In this document: one piece after another, positions 1 to 8,050 of the stretch | Position numbering within the stretch: position 1 is the stretch's first letter | Layout of the letters: each line of letters begins with the position of its first letter | Notes under the pieces: generated by a model | Told to the model about the DNA's origin: nothing | Seen by the model: the letters and a program-made list of their open reading frames with translations, nothing else | Database searches by the model: none | Source: Pseudaquidulcibacter saccharophilus | GTDB lineage: Bacteria; Pseudomonadota; Alphaproteobacteria; Caulobacterales; Aquidulcibacteraceae | Reading direction: 5' to 3' | Assembly (NCBI RefSeq): GCF_019455445.1 | Contig: NZ_JAHWUS010000003.1 | Span: 372,001-436,000 of the forward strand | Length of the DNA stretch: 64,000 nucleotides | Translations under genes and position numbers: made by a program

Positions 1-539
1 ACTGAAACTTCTTTGGTGTAAACCACGCCGCCATGAACCGCGTAATATGGCTTGATTGGGTTTTTAACCCAATTACCACCAAACCACTGACGCCAGCCAA
101 GTTCGAGCATATACTGTTCAAGATCGTTAGCGCTTCCGGTTAGGTTGGTATCGCAAACACCACTTGCCGCAACGCTTACTAAACAACCCATTTGCACATT
201 ATCTTTGGCAGAGGCATTGGTATAACCAATCGAGCCAAATACTTCGGTAAGGTTTGAAAGCGCATAGCGAACTTCGAATGATGTATGAATATTGGTTTTA
301 TACATATCATCATATTTACGACCGCGCATTTGTACGATGCTTGAAGTATATGCCGCATTATATGCACTTAGGTCGGTGGCGGTTCCGATGCCGTCATTAA
401 CGACAGTACCTTGGGCGCTTACTTCTGTGCCGATTGATGATGAAAAAATCCAAGGCGATGAATAGCCGTCTGCCATTGCATTGGTTGCAATTGCCGCGCT
501 GCTGATTATTGCAAGTGTAACTAAATTCTTTAGTCGCAT
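1..539 (-). CDS. Outer-membrane beta-barrel protein, 3' part cut by window start
   Basis: The reverse strand reads open from an ATG at 539 to the window edge, 179 codons with no stop, so the C-terminal part lies outside. The N-terminus is a signal peptide (MRLKNLVTLAI, small residues, likely cleavage after NAMA). The mature part alternates polar and hydrophobic residues in strand-like stretches such as NIHTSFEVRYALSNLTEVFGS and DLEQYMLELGWRQWFGG, and a Cys pair (GCLVSVAASGVC) could form a loop disulfide. This looks like an outer-membrane porin or OmpA/OmpW-like barrel; the exact family cannot be told from the fragment. The gene stands apart from bpt by 87 bp and a G-rich tract precedes the start. 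Confidence 0.7.
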   Translation of the reverse strand, partial: MRLKNLVTLAIISSAAIATNAMADGYSSPWIFSSSIGTEVSAQGTVVNDGIGTATDLSAYNAAYTSSIVQMRGRKYDDMYKTNIHTSFEVRYALSNLTEVFGSIGYTNASAKDNVQMGCLVSVAASGVCDTNLTGSANDLEQYMLELGWRQWFGGNWVKNPIKPYYAVHGGVVYTKEVS

Positions 540-626
540 TAAAACCCCCGTAAATAAAGGAAACTTCTTTTACGGAATCAGTATTTGCTGATTTGGTTAA
601 TAAATATTAACCATGTTTGAGATTTG

Positions 627-1385
627 TTAAATCTTGCCCCAACCTTGTAGTCCCAATGCCTCAAGTGGTTTAAAGCGGGCTTTGTATTCCATTTTATCAC
701 AGCCATCGATTAGATAGCCAAGATAAACATATGGCTTGCGCGCAATGCGGGTTTGGATAATTTGATCAAGGATTATAAAGCTGCCCAAAGATTGTTTCTT
801 ATAGTCTGGGTCGAAAAATGAATAAACCAGTGAACGACCATCGCTTAATTCATCAATCAAGCAGCAGGCAATTAATTGCCCTTTTTTACCCATTTCACAA
901 TCGGCGGCAAGGCGATAGTCATAAACCCTTGTGCTTTCGACACATTCCTCAAGCATAGCGATAAAATCATCGCCATTCATGCCTGACATACCTTGGTTAA
1001 GGTGACGGGTGTCAAGATATTTGGTTAGAAGTTCATAGCGTTCTTCGGTTGCGATAGGCAGACACTCAGTGGCAACAAGCATTTTGTTTTTTTCGATAAT
1101 GCGTCGCCACTTTTTATCAAAAACAAAATCATTCGCGATTACACGAACCGAAACGCATTTCGAGCACATGTCACAAGATGGACGATAAGCAATATTTTGC
1201 GAGCGCCTGAAACCCGCATGGGTAAGCGCTTCATTAAGGGCATTGGCATTAAGGTCGTTTAATGTCGTAAAAATCTTACGCTCCAACCTGTCGCCAAGAT
1301 AGGGACATATTTGGGGCGTGGTAAGATAAAATTTAATATTCGTTCCGGCGCCAATGCCAAAAAAACTATTCTCACCTGTGGTCAT
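627..1385 (-). CDS. bpt: Aspartate/glutamate leucyltransferase (arginyl-tRNA-protein transferase family)
   Basis: This 252-residue protein is of the Bpt/Ate1 family, which attaches Leu from Leu-tRNA to proteins with N-terminal Asp or Glu and so marks them for ClpS/ClpAP degradation. The N-terminal domain has the family's conserved cysteines, C27 (ICPYLGDRLERK) and the CDMCSKC cluster at 71-77, and the C-terminal GNAT-like domain carries VYSFFDPDY and the family ending YVYLGYLIDGC..MEYKARFKP. The length is normal for bacterial Bpt. It lies in the same direction as motB with a 60-bp gap; co-transcription is possible but not shown. Confidence 0.95.
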   Translation of the reverse strand: MTTGENSFFGIGAGTNIKFYLTTPQICPYLGDRLERKIFTTLNDLNANALNEALTHAGFRRSQNIAYRPSCDMCSKCVSVRVIANDFVFDKKWRRIIEKNKMLVATECLPIATEERYELLTKYLDTRHLNQGMSGMNGDDFIAMLEECVESTRVYDYRLAADCEMGKKGQLIACCLIDELSDGRSLVYSFFDPDYKKQSLGSFIILDQIIQTRIARKPYVYLGYLIDGCDKMEYKARFKPLEALGLQGWGKI

Positions 1386-1445
1386 TCTATGCTTCTTTTT
1401 GACAGCATATTACGCATTAAACGCATAAGAAATCAATATATTATT

Positions 1446-2309
1446 TTATAGTGATGGGTTACCCGGCAATGGCGGTGATGCTCGTTTTAATACGATGGCA
1501 ATGCGGCGGTTTGCAGGTTGGTACGGATCATCTGGAAACAATGGCTCTGTACCCGCTTTGCCAGCGATTTGTGAAACGCGCTCATCAGGAATGCCTGTCG
1601 ATTCTAAAACCCTGCGGGCGGCGTTGGCGCGTGCAGTTGAAATTTCCCAATTTGAATTATTAGGGTCATTATTAGGGGAGGCATCAGTATGACCATAAAT
1701 AATAATCTGGTTTGGCAATTGCATAATTACCCGTGATGCGGCGCGTAGCAAAACCTTGGCGCGGTCATTTGGTTCGGTTGAGCCTGGTTCAAACATTGGG
1801 CGGCCTTCTTGGTCAACCAATTGAATGCGCAGACCTTCTTTGGTTTGGTCAACAATAATATTGTTTGAAAGCTGTGCCAGCTCTGGTAAATCTTGTAATG
1901 CTTGGCGCAGTGAAATTTCCGCTTGCTGGAAATCAGCGCTTTCTTGTTGTGATGCCTCGGAATCTTCACCAGTTGAGCCAGAGGTTTCACCATTGGCATT
2001 AGGTGTTGCCTTGTCATCAGTCACAGCTGTTGAACCTTGTTGCATTGCGCCCGATTCACCAAGCGCAGTACCCGCAAGAATACCACCGGCGCCAGATGTT
2101 GTAGCCGAAAGTGAAGCAGGGGCAAAATAATCGGCGATACCGCGTTTTTGCTCAGGTGAAGTTGTGTTAATCAACCACATCAAAAGGAAGAAAGCCATCA
2201 TCGCGGTCACAAAGTCGGCATACGCAACTTTCCACGCGCCACCATGGTGACCGCCCGCAACCTTTTTAACCTTTTTGATAATAATCGGTCGATTACTATT
2301 TGCTGACAT
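1446..2309 (-). CDS. motB: MotB-type flagellar stator protein
   Basis: This is the peptidoglycan-anchored stator subunit of the flagellar motor. One transmembrane helix near residues 28-47 (AYADFVTAMMAFFLLMWLI) carries the proton-carrying Asp at position 32, as in E. coli MotB. An Ala/Gly/Ser/Gln-rich linker follows, then a C-terminal OmpA-like peptidoglycan-binding domain (IIIYGHTDASPNND, NRRIAIVL). I place the start at the ATG at 2309 because AGGGAA lies just upstream; a longer reading from 2333 adds eight residues. No motA or other flagellar structural gene is in the window, so the partner must be elsewhere. Confidence 0.9.
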   Translation of the reverse strand: MSANSNRPIIIKKVKKVAGGHHGGAWKVAYADFVTAMMAFFLLMWLINTTSPEQKRGIADYFAPASLSATTSGAGGILAGTALGESGAMQQGSTAVTDDKATPNANGETSGSTGEDSEASQQESADFQQAEISLRQALQDLPELAQLSNNIIVDQTKEGLRIQLVDQEGRPMFEPGSTEPNDRAKVLLRAASRVIMQLPNQIIIYGHTDASPNNDPNNSNWEISTARANAARRVLESTGIPDERVSQIAGKAGTEPLFPDDPYQPANRRIAIVLKRASPPLPGNPSL

Positions 2310-2387
2310 ATTAATTCCCTGAATTATGGGCAATATGCAATGAATTAGTTAAGTTTAGGTTTTTAAAACCCACTTTTGCAGCAAAAA

Positions 2388-2852
2388 TTAATCAAGCTCT
2401 GTTTGTGCGATTGCAACTTCGTTACCGTTTGCTTCGATTTTGCAAAGAACCAAAACCTGTTTTCCGGTAATTGGTGTCATAATTCTTATGATATGTTGTT
2501 TATTATCATCATACCACATCGGGTTTTTGCCATTAAATACGGTTGCATTAAAACCTTCGCCAAATACCTCAATCGGGCCATCATTACCATTGCGAATTAT
2601 GATGTAATCATAGGTGCTTGAGGTATTTACTGGCTTTAACCTGATGCCAACTTCCCAAACCCTGACACAAGTATTCCGCGTGTTGGACCATGTATAACCC
2701 GCAGAGGCTTTGCAGCCATGCGCATCACTATCACCGCCAACAATTGGCCCGCCAATGTTTGGTTGTTGTTCCATTGGTTTTGCCGCCTCGATATTTGGGC
2801 TTTGACAGCCAGATAAAATAATTGCACTGGTTAAAAAGATGATTTTCTTCAT
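2388..2852 (-). CDS. Small lipoprotein with a Cys/Trp motif
   Basis: The 154-residue product starts with a lipoprotein signal (MKKIIFLTSAIILSGC) with lipid attachment expected at Cys16. Residues 44-66 hold HGCKASAGYTWSNTRNTC followed by VRVWE, a short two-Cys motif that occurs in various secreted bacterial proteins of unknown role. The remainder looks like a small beta domain: TYDYIIIRNGNDGPIEVFGE, a WYDD segment, and a C-terminal part containing one more Cys. It ends with TELD. It sits 8 bp after the hemB stop in the same direction, so it may be co-transcribed with hemB. I do not recognise its function. Confidence 0.75.
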   Translation of the reverse strand: MKKIIFLTSAIILSGCQSPNIEAAKPMEQQPNIGGPIVGGDSDAHGCKASAGYTWSNTRNTCVRVWEVGIRLKPVNTSSTYDYIIIRNGNDGPIEVFGEGFNATVFNGKNPMWYDDNKQHIIRIMTPITGKQVLVLCKIEANGNEVAIAQTELD

Positions 2853-2860
2853 GTAAAACC

Positions 2861-3853
2861 TTACGCACCAAGTCTTTTTGCGGCCTCAATAGCCCAATAA
2901 GTTATAATGCCATCTGCACCCGCACGTTTAAAGCATTGTAATGCCTCCATGCGCACGCGTTCACCATCAAGCCAGCCATTGGCAATCGCCGCCTCCAACA
3001 TTGCGTATTCACCTGAAACTTGGAATGCAAAAGTTGGCATTTTGAATTCGTCTTTAATGCGGCGTAAAACATCAATATAAGGCAAGCCAGGTTTTACCAA
3101 AAGCATATCTGCGCCTTCTTCAATGTCCATTGCCACTTCTATCAATGCCTCATCACTATTAAGTGGATCCATTTGATAGGTCTTTTTATCGCCCTTTAAG
3201 GCACCTTTTGAACCAACGGCATCACGATAAGGACCATAGAAGCCAGACGCATATTTTGCGGCATAGGCCATGATTTTGGTGTTGATAAAATCATTCTCTT
3301 CTAATGCTTGGCGGATTGCACCAATACGGCCATCACACATATCGGATGGGCCAACCACATCCACACCGGCCTCGGCTTGGGCTAGTGCCTGTTTAACCAA
3401 TGCCTCGGTGGTTTCGTCATTAAGCATGTATCCGGTTTCATCAATTAAACCGTCATGACCGTGTGAGGTATAGGTATCGAGTGCGACATCGCACATAACC
3501 CCAATATTTGGCACTTTTGCCTTAACTTCGGCGATGAATTGCGGGATAAGCCCATCTGGATTGAATGCCTCTGTTCCCAATTCATCTTTTTTTGCGGGAT
3601 TAATGTGTGGGAAAACCGAAATCATAGGAATGCCCAAATCAGCCGCGATTTTTGCCTGTTCAACCGCACCTTTTAATGAATGGCGGGATATGCCCGGCAT
3701 TGATGGAATTGGTTGTGGTGCATCTTCCCCATCATGTACAATCAACGAAAGGATTAAATCATCCCGCGTTAAGGTTTTTTCACGCACCAAACGGCGTGAC
3801 CAATCTTGTGAACGTGTACGACGAGGGCGAAAATCAGGGAAGTATTGGGTCAT
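2861..3853 (-). CDS. hemB: Porphobilinogen synthase (5-aminolevulinate dehydratase)
   Basis: HemB joins two 5-aminolevulinate molecules into porphobilinogen, the second step of haem synthesis after HemA, which is also in this window. The two Schiff-base lysines are K200 (AYAAKYASGFYGPYRDA) and K254 (LLVKPGLPYID). The metal loop reads CDVALDTYTSHGHDG at 121-135, so the three zinc-binding cysteines of the E. coli enzyme are replaced by Ala124, Asp126 and Asp134; this is the zinc-independent, Mg/K-activated class usual in alphaproteobacteria. The 330-residue length is typical. A long non-coding region follows upstream of the start. Confidence 0.97.
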   Translation of the reverse strand: MTQYFPDFRPRRTRSQDWSRRLVREKTLTRDDLILSLIVHDGEDAPQPIPSMPGISRHSLKGAVEQAKIAADLGIPMISVFPHINPAKKDELGTEAFNPDGLIPQFIAEVKAKVPNIGVMCDVALDTYTSHGHDGLIDETGYMLNDETTEALVKQALAQAEAGVDVVGPSDMCDGRIGAIRQALEENDFINTKIMAYAAKYASGFYGPYRDAVGSKGALKGDKKTYQMDPLNSDEALIEVAMDIEEGADMLLVKPGLPYIDVLRRIKDEFKMPTFAFQVSGEYAMLEAAIANGWLDGERVRMEALQCFKRAGADGIITYWAIEAAKRLGA

Positions 3854-4408
3854 ATAAATTGCCTTTTAAAGATAAAGTGCGATTAGAACTTTTGTTGCCC
3901 GACCGCAACTTTTTTTATGATATGTCAACATAAATTTATAATCCAAATTTGCCCCCAAATTGTGTAATTCAAACCATACAATCATTTTGCCTATAATTTT
4001 AAGCGTTTTTAACAATTTGTAACAATGCATATTTTAAGCTAAATCATTATTAATCAATGCATTATGTTTATTTCGTGACCTTTTTTATGCGATCCGCCAA
4101 AATGTTGACATTTGTTGACATCCACCAAATTTAACACCGCCAAAAAACCTGACATTTCCTGATATACCAAAACCGCACTAATTAATTCAGCCAAACTAAC
4201 TACGCATGAATATTAATGGCATTTATTCAGGTGGGGATAGATGGATTAAGGATTTGCCACCTCTGTCACGATAAATCGTGACAGCTCCCCCGTAAACAGG
4301 GGATCATGGGCGCAATTTTTGTCCTCCCCTGCGTTAGCGGGGGAGGTGGCTGCGAAGCAAGTTGGAGGGGGCTGCTTCACCCTTGTGGGGAAGCAGAAAG
4401 GCATTATT
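3854..4408. other. 555-bp non-coding region upstream of hemB
   Basis: No credible gene is seen. The hemB-proximal half is very AT-rich and holds the direct repeat TGTTGACAT twice (4103-4121 region), a possible operator. The other half, from about 4250, is a GC-richer palindromic repeat block described separately. The region lies between hemB and the 3' end of the M20 peptidase, both on the minus strand, so it should contain the hemB promoter. Confidence 0.6.
4250..4405. repeat. Palindromic intergenic repeat block (family 2, copy 1)
   Basis: Several hairpins follow each other: CTGTCACGA-TAAA-TCGTGACAG (4263-4284, perfect 9-bp stem), TCCCCCGTAAACAGGGGA (4286-4303), and CCTCCCC...GGGGAGG (4323-4346). 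A related block, with GCCACCTC, CCCCCGT and ACAGGGGAT in common, lies at 47557-47625. Such GGGGAGGTG-type palindromes look like dispersed intergenic repeats. Stable RNA hairpins here could also end or protect the peptidase transcript. Confidence 0.6.
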
Positions 4409-5677
4409 TTAATTCGCGTTCAAAACCACAATTGCCAGATTTGCCGCAATTGCCTTTAAGTTCTTTTCTTTTTCAATCACCAAATATTCGTCTGGTGAGT
4501 GGGCATTAAAGCTTTCGATACCTGAACCAAGGGTAAGGGCAGGGATGCCCAATGACATTGGCACGTTGGAATCGGTTGAACTTGCCGAAGTGGTAAGCGG
4601 ATAACCAAATTTTTTATAAACACCTTCGGTGATTTTGAAAATTTCGGTATCGTGTGCGGTTTTACCAACCGGCCTTTCACCAATTATATTGGCCTTGTAT
4701 GAAATTTCGCCCTTGCGAGTGCTGCGTTTTGAATTTTCATTCTCTACCGCCTTGGGAAGGACGGAAACAAAATAATCATCAAGTTGTTTAAGATCATCAG
4801 CAGAGGCCGAGCGCATATCAACCGTCATTGAAACTTTGAATGGGATTGAGTTAACCGATGTGCCACCTTCGACAATGCCGACATTATATGTGGTTTGGTT
4901 TTTTAACTCATTGGGATATTCGGTAAATTTGGTAATTGCGTCCGCCATTGCATAGGCCGGGCTAACGATGCCAAAATCGCCGAACGAATGGCCACCCGGG
5001 CCATTGAAATCAACTTTATAGCGTTTTGAACCAATGCCCGCATCGGTAATATCGCCCGCGGCACCGGGTTCAAGCGAAATAAAGGATTTGATTTTCCCTT
5101 TATATTTTCCCTCATTAAATAGGTATTTTGTGCCGCGCAAATTGCCAGGGCCTTCTTCGCCAACATTGCCGACAAAAAGAATATCGTATTGGGTTTGAAT
5201 ACCACTGGCCTTGATTGCCTTGATTAATGATACCATTACCGCAAGGCTTACGGTATCGTCACCAATGCCGGGGGCCTTGTATTTATTGCCATCAATTTTT
5301 ACCTTAACATCAGTACCGGCAGGGAAAACCGTATCAAGGTGGGCGGCAACCACCAAAACCTTGTCATGTTTTTTGCCTTTATAAAGCCCCATAACATTAC
5401 CAACCGCATCGGTTTCAACATCTTCTAGGCCGGCGCTTTGCAAAAGCGTTTGGAAATATTTACCACGTTCAGTTTCTTTAAATGGCGGCGCAGGAATTTC
5501 TGTTAAATTGATGGTTTCTTTTACAATATTGTCAAAATCTTCTGCCAAATATTTGGTAGCTTCGCCGAATTGTTTTGATGCCAAGAATTTGTTTGAATTG
5601 CTTGATTGTGCAAATGCCGCCCCCGATACAAGGCTGGCACAGGTTACGCCAAGTAGAAATGATGATATGGTTTTCAT
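4409..5677 (-). CDS. Exported M20-family zinc metallopeptidase
   Basis: The protein is 422 residues with a Sec signal peptide (MKTISSFLLGVTCASLVSGAAFAQ region, likely cleavage after AFA). The M20 metal site is visible: H113 and D115 in AAHLDT, the bridging Asp in GIGDDTV (140-141), the catalytic and ligand glutamates in NVGEEGPG (174-175), and the C-terminal ligand His in FNAHSPDEYL. The dimerisation insert GGHSFGDFG is also present. It probably acts as a periplasmic di- or tripeptidase or carboxypeptidase (PepT-like), though the substrate is not readable. The divergent neighbour, 59 bp away, is an exported glycerophosphodiesterase. Confidence 0.88.
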   Translation of the reverse strand: MKTISSFLLGVTCASLVSGAAFAQSSNSNKFLASKQFGEATKYLAEDFDNIVKETINLTEIPAPPFKETERGKYFQTLLQSAGLEDVETDAVGNVMGLYKGKKHDKVLVVAAHLDTVFPAGTDVKVKIDGNKYKAPGIGDDTVSLAVMVSLIKAIKASGIQTQYDILFVGNVGEEGPGNLRGTKYLFNEGKYKGKIKSFISLEPGAAGDITDAGIGSKRYKVDFNGPGGHSFGDFGIVSPAYAMADAITKFTEYPNELKNQTTYNVGIVEGGTSVNSIPFKVSMTVDMRSASADDLKQLDDYFVSVLPKAVENENSKRSTRKGEISYKANIIGERPVGKTAHDTEIFKITEGVYKKFGYPLTTSASSTDSNVPMSLGIPALTLGSGIESFNAHSPDEYLVIEKEKNLKAIAANLAIVVLNAN

Positions 5678-5736
5678 TTATTATCCATTCGTTTATTAAT
5701 TATAAAATGTTGTAACATTCTCGAAAAGAATTCAAT

Positions 5737-6858
5737 ATGAAACTTACAAAAAGACAGTTAATTACGCATTCTTTGGCGATTGTTGCAATGGCGGGCGTTA
5801 ACGATGCCGCAAAAGCAGATGGGGGAAGTAAAGTGGTGCAAAAAATCAATTATAAAAAACCAATTATCATTGCACACCGTGGTGCATCTGGTTATCGCCC
5901 CGAACATACGATTGCGTCTTATGAATTGGCAATTAAAATGGGCGCCGATTTTATCGAGCCTGATTTGGTTTTTACTAAAGATGGTCACTTAATTTGCCGC
6001 CACGAAAACAATATTAGCGACACCACAGATGTTGCCGAAAAACCCGAATTTGCAAATCGTAAAACCTCAAAAACTATTGATGGTGAAAAGCTAACAGGTT
6101 GGTTCACCGAAGATTTCACCCTTGCAGAAATCAAGACATTGCGTTGCAAAGAAAGATTACCGCAATTGCGCCCGCAAAACACAAAATATGACGGGCAGTT
6201 TGCAATCCCAACCTTTGAAGAAATTTTGGAGCTTCGTGAAAAAGCATCAAATGAAAATGGGCGCGAAATTGGCGTTTACCCTGAAACCAAGCATCCATCA
6301 TATTTTTTAACCCAGAATCTTGATTTTGATGAACCCTTATTATCGCTTATCGATAAGTTTGGATTAAATAGCGCCGATGCACCAATCTTTATCCAAAGCT
6401 TTGAGGTTGAGAATTTAAAACGCCTTGGCAAAAAGACAAAGGTAAAACTAATCCAGCTTATGTCCGCAGAGGGTGGGCCGTGGGATAACCAAAGCGGTTT
6501 CACAACAACTTATCACCAAATGATTTCCCCTGATGGTCTAAAAGAAATTGCCACCTATGCCTATGGTATTGGTCCTGAAAAAACCATGATTATCCCGCGT
6601 GATAAAAATAATAAATCATTGCCGCCAACAACATTGGTTGCCGATTGCCACGAACTTGGAATTAAACTTCATCCATGGACATTCCGCGCCGAAAACTACT
6701 TCCTTGCCGATGAATTGCACCAAGGTAGCAGCCTTTCACCACTATATTTGCGCCATCACGGTGATTTAGTGACCGAAATTAAGCAATTTTTGGATGTGGG
6801 AATTGATGGTTTCTTCTGCGATTTTGCAGATATTGCAGTAAAAGCAGTAAACGGGTGA
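5737..6858 (+). CDS. glpQ: Periplasmic glycerophosphodiester phosphodiesterase (GlpQ type)
   Basis: The enzyme hydrolyses glycerophosphodiesters, such as those from phospholipid turnover, to glycerol-3-phosphate and an alcohol. The GDPD catalytic residues are clear: H47 and R48 in IIAHRGASGYRPEHT, the metal ligands E74 and D76 in FIEPDLVFTKDGHL, and H89 in CRHENNIS. The N-terminus (KRQLITHSLAIVAMAG) is a signal sequence. At 373 residues it matches the long GlpQ class with the insertion between strands. No glp transporter is adjacent, so the symbol rests on family alone. A GTGAATAA/TTATTCAC hairpin overlaps the stop codon (6855-6881). Confidence 0.92.
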   Translation: MKLTKRQLITHSLAIVAMAGVNDAAKADGGSKVVQKINYKKPIIIAHRGASGYRPEHTIASYELAIKMGADFIEPDLVFTKDGHLICRHENNISDTTDVAEKPEFANRKTSKTIDGEKLTGWFTEDFTLAEIKTLRCKERLPQLRPQNTKYDGQFAIPTFEEILELREKASNENGREIGVYPETKHPSYFLTQNLDFDEPLLSLIDKFGLNSADAPIFIQSFEVENLKRLGKKTKVKLIQLMSAEGGPWDNQSGFTTTYHQMISPDGLKEIATYAYGIGPEKTMIIPRDKNNKSLPPTTLVADCHELGIKLHPWTFRAENYFLADELHQGSSLSPLYLRHHGDLVTEIKQFLDVGIDGFFCDFADIAVKAVNG

Positions 6859-7194
6859 ATAAATATAATAAAATTATTCACTTATCGAAAAAATTTGCTT
6901 CAAAATTTATTAAAATTTGTACCGAATTGAAACATAGTTAATGGCAATTTGGCCTAAAGGTTAATGCGCCCCTTAACGCTTGTTGTGTTTGTTGGTGGTT
7001 TTATAGTGCTTGTTCGATATCTAGTGCATTGAAAATAAACGTATTATTGCAAAAGTAACCGGTGGGTAAGGATTTATTTATCATTCATAAAAACTATGCT
7101 TAGTCAAAGGTTAATGCCCCTTTAAATAGATTTTAGACATTTTTTGCTAGAACAATGAAATAATAAATGTCGAAGAAATTGACAGGGGTATAAA
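6859..7194. other. 336-bp regulatory region with a direct repeat, upstream of the LdtR-like gene
   Basis: No gene is seen. The motif AAAGGTTAATGC-CCCCTT occurs twice in the same orientation, at 6956-6975 (with an extra G) and 7106-7124, about 150 bp apart. They are candidate operator sites, perhaps for the regulator encoded downstream. AGGGG precedes the start of that gene. Confidence 0.5.
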
Positions 7195-7752
7195 ATGGGT
7201 GTGGTAAAATCTTTGGGGGCAACCCCTATTAAGAGCGAGGTTCTCTTAAGCGACTATATCGGCGGACACGAAGTTAAAAAAACCGATGCGGTTGAACAAG
7301 TTTCTACTTATAAAGAATCGCTTGCGTTGGTTGAACGTTTGCATAGACAGCTTTTGGACGTTGTAAAAGACGAACTTGACCGTTCTGGTCATGAGGAATT
7401 AACCCCAGTACAAGCGCTATTGATTTATAATATTGGTGCGGATGAATGGTCTGCGGGCGAGTTGCGCGCAAAAGGTTGCTATCTTGGTTCAAACGTTTCT
7501 TACAATCTTAAAAAATTGCACGAACTTAATTATGTCGAAAGCAAAAAATCAAATCACGACAAACGCCAATTAAAATTACGTCTAACACAAAATGGCCATG
7601 CAGTTCGTGAACAGCTTGAGGTTATGTTTAACCGTCAGGCGAATACAGTAACACCGGTGGGGGGCATCGATGCGGATTCGCTTAGCGCATCCAACAAAAC
7701 TTTACTTCGATTGGAACGTTTCTGGTCTGATCAGGTAAAATTCAAACTTTAA
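7195..7752 (+). CDS. MarR-family winged-helix regulator, LdtR-like
   Basis: The 185-residue protein has a MarR-type winged helix at about 65-140: LTPVQALLIYNIGADEWSAG, then the recognition-helix region GCYLGSNVSYNLKKLHELNY, and the wing SNHDKRQLKLRLT. It resembles LdtR, known from Liberibacter and other Hyphomicrobiales as a MarR regulator tied to peptidoglycan L,D-transpeptidase expression and stress tolerance. That role is family knowledge and was not tested here. It sits just before hemA with a terminator between them, so the two genes are separate transcription units. A repeated motif upstream may be its own operator. Confidence 0.85.
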   Translation: MGVVKSLGATPIKSEVLLSDYIGGHEVKKTDAVEQVSTYKESLALVERLHRQLLDVVKDELDRSGHEELTPVQALLIYNIGADEWSAGELRAKGCYLGSNVSYNLKKLHELNYVESKKSNHDKRQLKLRLTQNGHAVREQLEVMFNRQANTVTPVGGIDADSLSASNKTLLRLERFWSDQVKFKL

Positions 7753-7823
7753 AGATATTTAATGTTTACACCGATGCGGCAATCTTTTCTGGTTGCCGGA
7801 TTGCAAAAATAATAAAATAAACT

Positions 7824-7860
7824 TAAAACCCTCGTGATGAACGGGGGTTTTCGTTTTTTT
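7824..7860 (+). terminator. Rho-independent terminator after the LdtR-like gene
   Basis: AAAACCCTCG-TGATGA-ACGGGGGTTTT forms a stem with one mismatch or bulge and is followed by CGTTTTTTT. It closes the upstream gene and separates it from hemA. Confidence 0.85.
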
Positions 7861-8010
7861 AGCTTGCTTTAGGTCTGTTATTTGGCAAATTTGGTGCAAA
7901 TTAGCCTTTATTTACAGAGCTGCATTGCGCTAAAGCTTTAACCTGCGACATTTTGCGTCAAGGTAATTTCTTTTCATTGTTATTATATGCTAAAGAAATG
8001 TTGAATTAGC

Positions 8011-8050
8011 GGGGAGGGGGACCGTAGTCCCCATGAGGTATGGATTATAA
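8011..8050 (+). promoter_or_regulatory. Structured ribosome-binding region of hemA
   Basis: A strong SD-like GGGGAGG (8011-8017) lies too far from the hemA ATG at 8040. Between them GGGGAC-CGTA-GTCCCC (8017-8032) can fold into a 6-bp hairpin; folded, it would place the SD about 7 nt from the ATG. An out-of-frame ATG at 8033 opens a five-codon ORF (MRYGL, stop 8048-8050) that overlaps the hemA start. The layout suggests translational control. No function has been shown. Confidence 0.5.

Noticed and set aside
1825-2130. A 101-codon plus-strand frame within motB.
   Set aside because: It lies wholly inside the motB linker and domain coding region, in antisense, with no signal or motif.
3854-4250. 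Considered a CRISPR-like or tandem-repeat array because of repeated TGTTGACAT.
   Set aside because: Only two copies are adjacent and no spacer structure is present.
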